Source: JBEKHT01 sp049511715 (lineage in GTDB: Bacteria > Chloroflexota > Anaerolineae > Anaerolineales > RBG-16-64-43). From it: a stretch of DNA of 64,000 nt. How positions within the stretch are numbered: the stretch's first letter is position 1; every line of letters begins with the position of its first letter. This document shows, piece by piece, positions 8,672 through 16,705 of the stretch. Below the pieces are notes generated by a model, which did no database searches, was not told the origin of the DNA, and saw only the letters and a list, made by a program, of their open reading frames with translations. The stretch is from positions 1 through 64,000 of the forward strand of contig JBEKXU010000016.1 of the NCBI GenBank assembly GCA_049511715.1, given 5' to 3'. The position numbers and the translations under genes were made by a program.

Positions 8672-9504
8672 CGCTTGGTTATAGCCAGCAGGGCAACCAT
8701 CGCCAGGCCGGCGACCACACCGTACTCAACGAGCGAGGCGCGCCGGAGCTTGGATTGCAAGCGAAGGCTGCCCAGCCCTCCCAGGACATAGGCCGAGACG
8801 GTGAGCCCAAGGCCATAGGCGACCGATGGCAGGGGCCAGAAGTCCAGTGGAAGGGCGAGCTGACCGACCAGAAGGCCGATTCCCGCCATGTAGCTCCACA
8901 TCCTGGGGTTCAGGGGGGCGGCCAGAGCCAACACACGGAGGATGAGGATCGAGGTCGACAGGGCGACGAGCGGCAGCGCAATCGCCAGACGGGTGTCGGC
9001 CGCATGGAGGGCGCTAAAAACCAGGACCAGGAGAGAATAGGCGAGGATCTCCAGACCCAGGGCGGCCTGATCATAGTGGGGGTCGTCTCGATCGAGGGCA
9101 AGGTACTCACCTGCCACCGCCAGGACGACCAGCGCGCTCAACAAGGCCAAGCCAACCCACCAGCGTGGGCCGGAAGGCACAAGACTCAATGCCGCGCCGC
9201 CTGCAATCGCTGTCAGGGCCGGGATGATGAGGTGGAGACCCAATCCCTCCCTTTCGCCCGGGAGTGTCGACCCGGTGGAGTGTGAGCGGAAGATCGAGTA
9301 GGCACCGGAGGCAACCAGGGCTCCCAGAAGGACCATGAACAGCATTGGACCATTCACCCCCACAATCCAGTGAATGTTCAAGACCGTCACAATGAATTCC
9401 CGGCTGGGAAGGCGAACGAGCCGCGACAGCCCGCTGGCCAAGATGATGGCTGCGGTCAGGACGCTAAAGCGCTTTACGTCTAGCGGTGGTGACTGGGAGG
9501 GCAC
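8668..9504 (-). CDS. Polytopic membrane protein, uncharacterised (DUF5656-like)
   Basis: About 278 residues with seven to nine hydrophobic segments from about residue 15 to the C terminus (ending LAMVALLAITKR), and short polar loops. No catalytic motif is recognised. It resembles small membrane proteins often found in Chloroflexota genomes (possibly DUF5656), but I am not certain of the family. The frame opens at an ATG at 9588, but that region overlaps the divergent promoter. The GTG at 9504 lies 7 bases after a TGATAGAAT box and lacks a Shine-Dalgarno, which fits leaderless translation, so 9504 is preferred. Its 3' end overlaps the opp promoter. Confidence 0.6.
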   Translation of the reverse strand: MPSQSPPLDVKRFSVLTAAIILASGLSRLVRLPSREFIVTVLNIHWIVGVNGPMLFMVLLGALVASGAYSIFRSHSTGSTLPGEREGLGLHLIIPALTAIAGGAALSLVPSGPRWWVGLALLSALVVLAVAGEYLALDRDDPHYDQAALGLEILAYSLLVLVFSALHAADTRLAIALPLVALSTSILILRVLALAAPLNPRMWSYMAGIGLLVGQLALPLDFWPLPSVAYGLGLTVSAYVLGGLGSLRLQSKLRRASLVEYGVVAGLAMVALLAITKR

Positions 9505-9511
9505 GTCGGGA

Positions 9512-9520
9512 ATTCTATCA
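9512..9520 (-). promoter_or_regulatory. Extended -10 box of a putative leaderless gene
   Basis: TGATAGAAT on the minus strand, 7 bases before the GTG at 9504. No good -35 hexamer is seen; the TGn extension may compensate. Confidence 0.45.
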
Positions 9521-9573
9521 CGGGGGAGGTTGGAGACGGTTGGCGGCAGGCCCGCCGCGCCCGTCTCGTCGCG

Positions 9574-9579
9574 TATAAT
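9574..9579 (+). promoter_or_regulatory. -10 box upstream of the prepilin peptidase
   Basis: A perfect TATAAT sits 31 bases before the ATG at 9610. No convincing -35 is visible. Confidence 0.4.
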
Positions 9580-9609
9580 CGATCGCATCTGGTCAGGACT
9601 GAGGGCAGG

Positions 9610-10446
9610 ATGAGCGTGGAGGAAACCCTACAGAACACCCTGGCGCTGTTGGCGCTGGCCCTCCTCGGACTGTGCCTGGCGCCCATCCTGAATGGCTTGG
9701 CGGACAACTTGCCGAGGAATGACCTGACGGCCGGGAAGGGTATCCGCTGGGCCCTTTTCGTTCCGCGCTGCGCGTGGTGTGGGGAACCCCAATGGGGATT
9801 GGCCGCTCATGCCCTTCTGGCCAGATTGGCGGGCAGGCCGGGTTGCCCCCACTGCGGGGCCCCCGCCTCGAGCCGTGCGGAGTGGGTAGCGGTCGCTTTG
9901 ACATTGCTCCTGCCGATGCTCTGGGCGCAGGGGCGGCACGGTGCTTTGTCCCTTCTGGAGGGCATTGTGGCCGTGTTTCTTTTCCTGCTGGTAACGGTGC
10001 TAGATTTTGAGCACCGCCTGGTCTTGATGGAGGTGGTATTCGGCGGGGCGCTTTTGCTGTTGGTCCTGTCGGCCCTTCGTGGGAGCCTGCTGGACTCCGT
10101 GGTTGGCCTGCTGGCTGGGGGGGGCGTCTTTCTCCTCCTCTTCTCGTTCGGCCTCCTGTTTGCCCATGCCGTTGGATCCAACCTGGCCGCCGCGCTGGGA
10201 TTGGGGGACGTCTCGCTGGCGGCCCTGGTCGGCCTTGCGGTCGGATGGCCCGCAGTGCTTCCCGCCCTCCTCCTTGCAATCGTATTGGCCGGCGCCGCGG
10301 GGGGGGCAATCCTGCTCTGGCATCTGGCCCGGCACAGGCCGACCGGCGGGATCACCATGGCTTACGGGCCTTATCTCGCGGTGGCTGCGCTGGCGATCCT
10401 CATCTTTGGTCCCACATTCTTCCCCCATGGAATCCCGATGCGGTAG
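9610..10446 (+). CDS. Prepilin peptidase (type IV leader peptidase, A24)
   Basis: A polytopic aspartic protease of 278 residues that cleaves, and in most cases N-methylates, type IV prepilin-like proteins at the inner face of the membrane. The N-terminal part has the cytoplasmic zinc motif made of two CxxC pairs (CAWC and CPHC, residues about 56-80), as in full-length bifunctional enzymes. The first catalytic Asp is probably in TVLDFEHRL and the second in GLGDVSLAAL, matching the GxGD signature. Seven or eight hydrophobic helices are visible. The GD is followed by V rather than the more common F/Y-K. No pilin or pilus assembly genes are nearby in the window. Confidence 0.85.
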   Translation: MSVEETLQNTLALLALALLGLCLAPILNGLADNLPRNDLTAGKGIRWALFVPRCAWCGEPQWGLAAHALLARLAGRPGCPHCGAPASSRAEWVAVALTLLLPMLWAQGRHGALSLLEGIVAVFLFLLVTVLDFEHRLVLMEVVFGGALLLLVLSALRGSLLDSVVGLLAGGGVFLLLFSFGLLFAHAVGSNLAAALGLGDVSLAALVGLAVGWPAVLPALLLAIVLAGAAGGAILLWHLARHRPTGGITMAYGPYLAVAALAILIFGPTFFPHGIPMR

Positions 10447-10645
10447 TGACTCCGCGGTCGCCCAGGGCTGCCTTTCTCGAACCCGTTGATGGTGTGGGAC
10501 CGTTCGGAAGTCGGGCTTCCTGTGGCTCTGTCCTGCCCCAAGGCTTCACGGGCCGGAGAAAGACGTCCCGCTCGGCGCCCACTTGGGCGCCTAGTAGCGC
10601 CCTGTGGGTTCATGCACTGATCTCACGTATTTCGGGATGGATGCG

Positions 10646-11566
10646 TCAGGAGGCCGCCGGCTGTGCTGACCGCCGGCGAAACCATGTGTGCCACTCTCGA
10701 TTCTCCCAGACCACCAGGATAGCGGCGGCGTTGAAAATCGAGGAGTAGGTCCCGCTAGCCATGCCGACCAGCAGGATCAGAACGAAATGGCGCGTGGTTT
10801 CTCCACCGAAGAGGGCCAGGGCAAGCAAGGTCAACAACACCGTTAGAGAGGTATTGATCGATCGGTCAAGGGTCTGGACCACGCTGTGGTTGACAATCGT
10901 TTCAAAAGGGACGCGTTTGTACGTCAGTTCGTTCTCGCGGATCCGGTCGAAAACGACAATGGTGTCATGGACCGAGAAGCCGATCACGGTGAGCAGCGCC
11001 GTCAGGAACAGAGAATCGGCCTGCCATCCGAGGAAGTGGCCGAGAATTGCCTCAACCCCGATGACAACACAGACATCGTGGATCATGGCCACCACAGCCG
11101 CAATCCCAAATCGTTGGGCATTCGCGACCCGGCGGAAGGCGTAGGTGATGTAAAGGGTAATCGCCACCGCCGCCAGGGCCACGGCTTCAGCCGCGCGCTG
11201 GGCCACTTCAGACCCCAGGGCGGGCCCGACGCTCTGAAACTGGGAGACTGTCGCCGCGCCGAACTGGGCGGAGATGGCCTTGACCACCTTGTCCTTGGTC
11301 GTTGTGTCCATCTGTTGTGCCTGGATGGCGATCGAGTCACTTCCTACGGTCTGGACGGTTGACCCCGCGATTCCCAGGCGGGACATCGCCTGCTCAACCG
11401 CTGCCGGTTGGGGAGCTCGGCCCGAGGTGAATTGAAGCTGAAGCAGGCTGCCTCCAGTGAAATCAATGGCCGGATGCAAGCCCCCAATGGCCAGGAAGAT
11501 CATTCCAGGGATGATGATAGCCAGGGAGAGACCAAAGAACCAGTAGCGCTTCCCCATGATATTCAT
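10646..11566 (-). CDS. secF: Protein translocase subunit SecF
   Basis: Membrane component of the SecDF complex, which uses the proton gradient to complete protein export. The protein has 306 residues, a first helix near residues 8-28, a periplasmic domain opening with the family motif IDFTGGSLLQLQF, and five C-terminal helices with VIGFSVHDTIVVFDRIREN, the most conserved SecF segment. The ATG at 11566 is used; an alternative at residue 4 is possible. It lies 68 bases after secD and is probably cotranscribed. Past its stop, 10585-10602 can form a GGGCGC/GCGCCC hairpin near the convergent prepilin peptidase. Confidence 0.93.
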   Translation of the reverse strand: MNIMGKRYWFFGLSLAIIIPGMIFLAIGGLHPAIDFTGGSLLQLQFTSGRAPQPAAVEQAMSRLGIAGSTVQTVGSDSIAIQAQQMDTTTKDKVVKAISAQFGAATVSQFQSVGPALGSEVAQRAAEAVALAAVAITLYITYAFRRVANAQRFGIAAVVAMIHDVCVVIGVEAILGHFLGWQADSLFLTALLTVIGFSVHDTIVVFDRIRENELTYKRVPFETIVNHSVVQTLDRSINTSLTVLLTLLALALFGGETTRHFVLILLVGMASGTYSSIFNAAAILVVWENREWHTWFRRRSAQPAAS

Positions 11567-11634
11567 GCCGTTGCTCCTTCATCCCTTGGAAACTGAATGC
11601 AGGCGAATTCCCTGGGGCGGGGCCCAGGCCTGCC

Positions 11635-13053
11635 CTAGATCCCGAACCACGAATGGCGCCTCGAGAAATCCATGCGATCCAGCACCACATGCAGGAAGGT
11701 GCGAGTCACAATGATGGCAGTGAACATGCTGACCAGGACGCCGATGGCGAGCGTCAGGGCAAAGCCCTTAACCAAGCTGGCCCCAAAGGCGCCCCCGAAC
11801 CAGTACAGGATCAGACAGGTAATGATGGTGGAGATGTTCGAGTCGCGAATCGAGGGCCAGGCGCGAGAGAATCCGGCGTCGACCGCCACGCGCAGCGGCT
11901 TTCCACTGCGAAGCTCCTCTTTGAGCCGCTCAAAGATGAGCACGTTGGCGTCTACCGCCATGCCCACCGAGAGAACAAACCCTGCGATTCCAGGCAGGGT
12001 GAACGTGACCGGGACGAGACGGAAAATGGAAAGCGCCGTCATGGCATACAGGGCCAACGCGAGGTCGGCCAGAATCCCGGGAAGCCGGTAGTAGAGGATC
12101 ATGAAGAGCACAACCACCGACATGCCGACCGCCCCCGCGACCAGGCTGCGTCGAAGTGAGTCCTGACCCAGCGAGGGGCCAACCGTCTCAATTTGAGCCA
12201 CCTGCAGGGGAATCGGCAGGGCTCCGTATCTCAGCTGGATGGCCAGGGCATTGGCGGAGTCGACCGTGAAATTCCCCGAGATCTGGCCTTGGCCATTGGT
12301 GATGGCCGTTTGGACAACGGGGGAGGAGATCACCTTGTCATCCAGGACAATGGCCAAGTATTGGCCGACATGGGTAGTCGTGTAATCGGAGAAGATCTTG
12401 GTTCCGGCCGAATCAAGCACGAAGTTCACCACGGGTTGGCCCAACTGATTGGCCCCCGCGTTCACCGAACTGAGGTCCGCTCCGGTCATTACGGTGTGGT
12501 ACACCGGCCCGGTCGGTGTCGGGGCTGCAGCGGCCGTGGCCGCAACGGGGGTCGCCTCCGGCGTCGCCGATGAGAGGGATGGGCTTGGTTGAGGGGAGGG
12601 GGTTGCTGAGCCGCTGCCAGTGCGCCCGTAGTCTGTCTGCACAATGGTTCCCTCAACCAGAGGGGTACTGTCCGCGTCAACGAACTCGAGAAGCCCCGTC
12701 TGCTTGATCAAGGCGACGGCATCTTGCGGGTTCTCATATCCAGGAAGCTCGACCAGGATCCGCCGACTTCCGGAAACCTGAACGACGGGTTCGGCTACCC
12801 CAAGGCCATTGACCCGGTCCTCGATCACGGTCCGCACCGCATCCATGCTGCTTGCCGGCACAGCCTGATTGGCCGGCAGCGCGGCTTCCAGGAGAACCTC
12901 GAGCCCGCCTTGGAGGTCCAGGCCTTCGCGCAGGGTCACGTTCTGTGACCATGAGCCTACTTGAATGGAACTCGTGCCTGGCCAGTTGATCCATAGATCG
13001 AGGGCCAGGAGGATCGCGATGACAATCAGCCAGCGCCAGTATCGTTGACCCAT
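11635..13053 (-). CDS. secD: Protein translocase subunit SecD
   Basis: SecDF component of 472 residues. It has an N-terminal helix, the GLDLQGGLEVLLEA motif (about 44-57), a periplasmic P1 domain, then five helices containing FVLSVGMAVDANVLIFERLKEE, the SecD hallmark. The ATG at 13053 follows a GGAGGC ribosome binding site; the frame extends to 13143 but that part is not conserved. An unusual Pro/Ser/Thr/Ala-rich stretch of about 35 residues (146-182) lies inside the periplasmic region. The gene heads a secD-secF operon and is divergent from the hypothetical gene at 13274. Confidence 0.93.
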   Translation of the reverse strand: MGQRYWRWLIVIAILLALDLWINWPGTSSIQVGSWSQNVTLREGLDLQGGLEVLLEAALPANQAVPASSMDAVRTVIEDRVNGLGVAEPVVQVSGSRRILVELPGYENPQDAVALIKQTGLLEFVDADSTPLVEGTIVQTDYGRTGSGSATPSPQPSPSLSSATPEATPVAATAAAAPTPTGPVYHTVMTGADLSSVNAGANQLGQPVVNFVLDSAGTKIFSDYTTTHVGQYLAIVLDDKVISSPVVQTAITNGQGQISGNFTVDSANALAIQLRYGALPIPLQVAQIETVGPSLGQDSLRRSLVAGAVGMSVVVLFMILYYRLPGILADLALALYAMTALSIFRLVPVTFTLPGIAGFVLSVGMAVDANVLIFERLKEELRSGKPLRVAVDAGFSRAWPSIRDSNISTIITCLILYWFGGAFGASLVKGFALTLAIGVLVSMFTAIIVTRTFLHVVLDRMDFSRRHSWFGI

Positions 13054-13237
13054 TGGGAACACTTGCCTCCATGCAAGCTGGGCCCGCCGTGTCTCGTCCC
13101 CGGGGGGCATGCAAAAAAAGGCCAGCCAGCGAATTGGCCTCACATTTCTGGCCGGCGAGCCCTTGGATTATACCAGCAGCGCTGCAAGCGCTCGCTTCGA
13201 ATTAGGAGGCGCGTCCTCCGACTTGCCTGCCGCTGCC

Positions 13238-13255
13238 CTGAGCCCATGGGCTCAG
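13238..13255. promoter_or_regulatory. Perfect 18-bp palindrome upstream of the 13274 gene
   Basis: CTGAGCCCATGGGCTCAG is its own reverse complement. It ends 4 bases before a TGCTAGAAT extended -10 box and covers the -35 area, so it may be an operator for a dimeric repressor. No T-run follows, so a terminator is less likely. Confidence 0.4.
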
Positions 13256-13258
13256 GCG

Positions 13259-13267
13259 TGCTAGAAT
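13259..13267 (+). promoter_or_regulatory. Extended -10 box of a putative leaderless gene
   Basis: TGCTAGAAT lies 6 bases before the GTG at 13274. It is identical to the box in front of fmt. Confidence 0.45.
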
Positions 13268-13273
13268 AAAAGT

Positions 13274-13909
13274 GTGCCTGCGGTGCCGCGCTGGTGGGGT
13301 TGGGGTTCGCTCGATGAGTCCTACTCGGCCGAGGAGCACCCTGGGCTGGGCCCCTTTCTTTCCGCGCATCTCGGTCCCCCGTCTCACGAATTTCCTGAGC
13401 CTGCTCTCGAGAGTGTCTCTCTTCCGACTCCCACTGCCCCCAACCTTTCCCAGGAATTCTCCTGCCTTCTTCGGGAAGGGGACATCCGCGTTGATCGCCT
13501 GTCCGAGGAGTGGGAACAGGTAGAGAGTGACCAGCGCATGGCAGAACTCGTTTGGACGTACCGGGCCTGCTCCTGGGCCGTGATCCGGAGGAAGCTTGAG
13601 AATCCGGGCCAGGCGGCGCCCCTCAGCCCAGGTTCATCCTATCCTTGGGCCTGTGTGGACCAAGCCATCGAGGAGGAAATGGTCCAGACCGTTAGTGACG
13701 TGCTGGTTCGTTGCACGCGGACAGTTCTGGAGGCGGACAATGGAGGCCTGCAGGCGGCCGTGGAGGTCGCTGAGAAGCTCGCCGGGCATCATGGCTGGAC
13801 CGTCGGAAAACAAGATCGGCAACCGGCTCAATTCGGAGACGAGTTCCGTCGGGCTCATTCGAGCCGGCGGGGGGATCCGCTCTTGGTTTCCCCTCTAAAT
13901 TCGGGTTAG
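13274..13909 (+). CDS. Hypothetical protein
   Basis: A 211-residue open frame without recognised family. The first 65 residues are Pro/Ser-rich and probably disordered. The middle (about 68-175) is helical in character, with an acidic/aromatic composition (RLSEEWEQVESDQRMAELVW, then EEEMVQTVSDVLVR). There is no signal peptide or membrane helix. The GTG start has no Shine-Dalgarno but follows a TGCTAGAAT box and a perfect palindrome, suggesting a regulated leaderless transcript. The stop lies 13 bases before the aminotransferase start, so the two are probably cotranscribed. It could be real but poorly conserved. Confidence 0.5.
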   Translation: MPAVPRWWGWGSLDESYSAEEHPGLGPFLSAHLGPPSHEFPEPALESVSLPTPTAPNLSQEFSCLLREGDIRVDRLSEEWEQVESDQRMAELVWTYRACSWAVIRRKLENPGQAAPLSPGSSYPWACVDQAIEEEMVQTVSDVLVRCTRTVLEADNGGLQAAVEVAEKLAGHHGWTVGKQDRQPAQFGDEFRRAHSSRRGDPLLVSPLNSG

Positions 13910-13922
13910 GAGGCGACTTCGA

Positions 13923-15158
13923 ATGGAAACTCTTTGGGAGCAGCGCTACGCACAGCGCACCCAACGGATGGAAAGCTCGGCAATCCGCGAGTTGCTCAAG
14001 CTGACCGAGCAACCTGACCTGATCTCCTTTGCCGGAGGGCTCCCGGGACCGGATGTCTTCCCAGTGGCGGAGATCGGGGAGGCCGCTCAGCGGGTGCTTC
14101 GTGATTCGGGCCCGCAGTCCCTGCAGTATGGTCCCACGGAGGGCCATCTCCCCTTGCGAGAGATGATCGTGCGGCATTCCGCTCGCTACGGCTTGGACAG
14201 CACCGCCGAGAATGTGCTGATCACCTCGGGGTCTCAGCAGGCTCTGGACCTCTTGGGACGGATCTTTATCAACCGAGGGGACCGCATCCTGGTGGAGTCC
14301 CCCACCTACTTGGGGGCGCTCCAGGCCTGGAGTGCTTACGGCGCAGAGTACGTGCCCGTGCCGATGGACGAGGACGGGATGGTCACGGACGCCTTGGAAG
14401 AGGCGTTGCGCGCCGGTCCCAAGTTCATCTATGTGTTGCCGAACTTTCAGAATCCGACAGGGGTGACGCTCTCACTCGAGCGGCGCAACGCGCTTATCCG
14501 CCTGGCGGATCAGTACGGGGTGCCCATTATTGAGGATGACCCCTACGGGCAGCTGCGTTTTGAAGGAGACCATCTGCCCCCCTTGGTTACGCTCGATGGA
14601 GAGTTCCGCACCAACGGGGATCACTGCTACCGTGGGAATGTAATTTATCTGAGCACCTTTTCCAAGGTGCTGGCCCCTGGATTACGGCTGGCCTGGGTGG
14701 TGGCACCGGCCGAGGTGGTGCGAAAGCTGGTTCAGGCAAAGCAAGGAGCGGACTTGCATAGTTCCACCTTCGGCCAGTACTTGGCGTATGAGGTCGCTCG
14801 AGGCGGCTTCCTCGATCGGCACGTTCGCTTGATCCGCCAGGTCTACCGCCGTCGGCGGGATGTGATGTTGCAGGCGATGGAAAGCAACTTTCCAAAGGGA
14901 GTTCGCTGGACCAAACCGAAGGGCGGCCTTTTCCTCTGGGGTGTCCTTCCTGAGGGTCTGTCGTCGGCGGATATCCTCCGGTCCGCGCTCGAGCAAAAGG
15001 TGGCTTTCGTTCCGGGAGGCCCGTTCTTCCCCAAAGGTGGGGGGGAGAACACCATGAGGCTGAACTTCTCTTATGCCAGCGAAGATCGGATACTGGAAGG
15101 AATTCGCCGGCTCGGAAGCGTGCTGGCGGAAACAGTGGCCAGAAAGTTCACTGCGTAA
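13923..15158 (+). CDS. PLP-dependent aminotransferase, class I/II (2-aminoadipate/LysN-like)
   Basis: Cytoplasmic fold-type I aminotransferase of 411 residues. The PLP Schiff-base lysine is K248 in STFSKVLAPGLRLAW; the NPTG motif lies in NFQNPTGVTL and the cofactor Asp in EDDPYGQLRFEG. The N-terminal SFAGGLPGPDVFP segment matches the branch that includes 2-aminoadipate transaminase LysN and MocR-like enzymes lacking the DNA-binding domain. Likely substrates are branched-chain, aromatic or aminoadipate keto acids; the exact one is not readable. The ATG follows TTAGGAGG. It is the second gene after the hypothetical at 13274. Confidence 0.88.
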   Translation: METLWEQRYAQRTQRMESSAIRELLKLTEQPDLISFAGGLPGPDVFPVAEIGEAAQRVLRDSGPQSLQYGPTEGHLPLREMIVRHSARYGLDSTAENVLITSGSQQALDLLGRIFINRGDRILVESPTYLGALQAWSAYGAEYVPVPMDEDGMVTDALEEALRAGPKFIYVLPNFQNPTGVTLSLERRNALIRLADQYGVPIIEDDPYGQLRFEGDHLPPLVTLDGEFRTNGDHCYRGNVIYLSTFSKVLAPGLRLAWVVAPAEVVRKLVQAKQGADLHSSTFGQYLAYEVARGGFLDRHVRLIRQVYRRRRDVMLQAMESNFPKGVRWTKPKGGLFLWGVLPEGLSSADILRSALEQKVAFVPGGPFFPKGGGENTMRLNFSYASEDRILEGIRRLGSVLAETVARKFTA

Positions 15159-15822
15159 ATCGGAATCGGGTCACGGCCTCGACAAGCGCTCAACCTTCTG
15201 CAGATTCCGCCCGGGAATTCTTGATCTGGTGGGCTTGATCCGTGCCGTCTGCACGAAGCAGACCGAGTGTCCATAGGGAGTGCGGCCGCTGCCCGACCTG
15301 GAGGATGTCTAGCCTTAGGCATGTCTTGCCGTTTTGCCGCGGGTAGACAATACAACTGGGTGGTCCCTGGTTCTCTCCGAGAATTCATCGATGGTCGCGA
15401 CCGGCTCTTTCTTGCGCCCTTCCCCCGCTGAGGCAATCCCATCAGATCGCCTCCTGGCCCCTGGCGTTCGCGGGTGGTCAGCGCACGCTCCATCAGGAAC
15501 CGCGCGCGGCCCTCGGGAGCAGGAACTCGGTTCCCCAGGCGCCGTCAGGCAAAGGGGGTCAAGAACGGAGCCCGCCAAGAGCCGAGGGACCCGCCCGTCA
15601 AGGACTAGGCTTGGTCTTTTCGTCCCCGTGGGCCCAGGTGCCCGTTTTTTTTTCGGGGACTAGGGCGACAGGGATGTGCAGTCTGATATGTGCGGCTTGC
15701 CCAGCTTGCCACCTCATGCGGCTTACGTGGCGACAGACCGCCAGCGGCAAGGCCGAGGGCAGAACCGTGCTCTCCCTGGGCTTCGAACAGACCCGGGTCT
15801 GGGGAGGAAGCCGGTCCTGTGA
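15159..15822. other. Gene-poor region with a nine-T run
   Basis: 664 bases with no convincing protein gene on either strand. The notable element is a run of nine T at 15645-15653, preceded by a GC-rich segment that can only pair imperfectly (GTGGGC with GCCC, and GTCCCCG with CGGGGAC flanking the run). A run like this in GC-rich DNA suggests a plus-strand transcript end, about 490 bases after the aminotransferase stop. Confidence 0.4.
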
Positions 15823-16593
15823 TCAGAGCGGGTTGGGCAATGGAGCATTCGGCAGGAGGCCCACCCCTCCTCCGGGCAGGCCGAAGCTGCTGACATTGTC
15901 CAGGGTCTCGATTTGTATGTGATTGTCGAGAGTCGGTAGAAGAGGTTCGTCTTCCTCGAGGAGACGGTCCAGGGGAATCGTCGAGTGGATATCGGGGGTC
16001 AGACCGTCGAGAATGAATCCCTCCGGGCCGGGAGGAATGCGTAGGGCCAGAGCCCGGAATACTTTCGCTTCATACGCCAGCGCGGCCACCGGCGAACCCT
16101 GGTCACTCAGAACGGCCGCGACTACATCCTGACCGCGGATGGTCCGGCCATCCAGGAAGACCCCTCCGAGGCGATTGGCCACCGTCTCGAAGGCTTGGTT
16201 GTCGATTTCGATGACCGCATCGGGGGCCGCCTTAAGGTAGCTGTGCAGGACGTCGGCGTTTGCCGATTGGGGGTCCGCCAGCACATCCCCCAGGACAGCG
16301 GGTTGCCCGTTCGGCAGGAACACGATGGTTTCCGGAGAAATCCCGAGAGCTGTGGCTTGGCCGCTGTTTTGCAGCTGAATGATCCACACGGCGAGGAGAT
16401 GGGAGGGCGATGCCAGCTGGTCATAGCCGAGCACCAGGTACGTTTGAGACAGTGGGGCGCTGGTCGAGGCGGCAAGCGGGCTCCACTGTTGCCCGGCGGC
16501 TCGGCCAAGGAACACGCCCACAACCAGGAAGGACACAACCACAAGTAGAGTGGCCGCGAACCGCATTTGACTGCTTCGCTTGGCCGCTAGCAT
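15823..16593 (-). CDS. Secreted/anchored LCP-like protein
   Basis: 256 residues with an N-terminal membrane anchor (about 11-32). The body resembles the LytR-CpsA-Psr fold: YLVLGYDQ near the start, ILAVWIIQLQN-like strands, and EIDNQAFETVANRLGGVFLDG, which matches the LCP pattern before the active-site region. I do not see the conserved Arg/Asp catalytic set that attaches polymers to peptidoglycan, and the protein is short, so it may be a degenerate or regulatory relative. It follows murA on the same strand (112-base gap) but has its own promoter at 16639-16667. There is no clear ribosome binding site; an ATG at 16566 is an alternative start. Confidence 0.5.
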   Translation of the reverse strand: MLAAKRSSQMRFAATLLVVVSFLVVGVFLGRAAGQQWSPLAASTSAPLSQTYLVLGYDQLASPSHLLAVWIIQLQNSGQATALGISPETIVFLPNGQPAVLGDVLADPQSANADVLHSYLKAAPDAVIEIDNQAFETVANRLGGVFLDGRTIRGQDVVAAVLSDQGSPVAALAYEAKVFRALALRIPPGPEGFILDGLTPDIHSTIPLDRLLEEDEPLLPTLDNHIQIETLDNVSSFGLPGGGVGLLPNAPLPNPL

Positions 16594-16638
16594 TGGCCGC
16601 TGATGGTCTCGTCACCGTGCCAAGACAACCCCAACGCT

Positions 16639-16667
16639 ATGCTATTCCAGTTACGGGCAAAACGCAA
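16639..16667 (-). promoter_or_regulatory. Promoter upstream of the LCP-like gene
   Basis: Minus-strand -35 TTGCGT (16667-16662) and -10 TAGCAT (16644-16639) with a 17-base spacer. Confidence 0.4.
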
Positions 16668-16705
16668 GTTGCAAGCGACTTGGGCAAGGCTTCAGCCCGC
16701 TTTGG

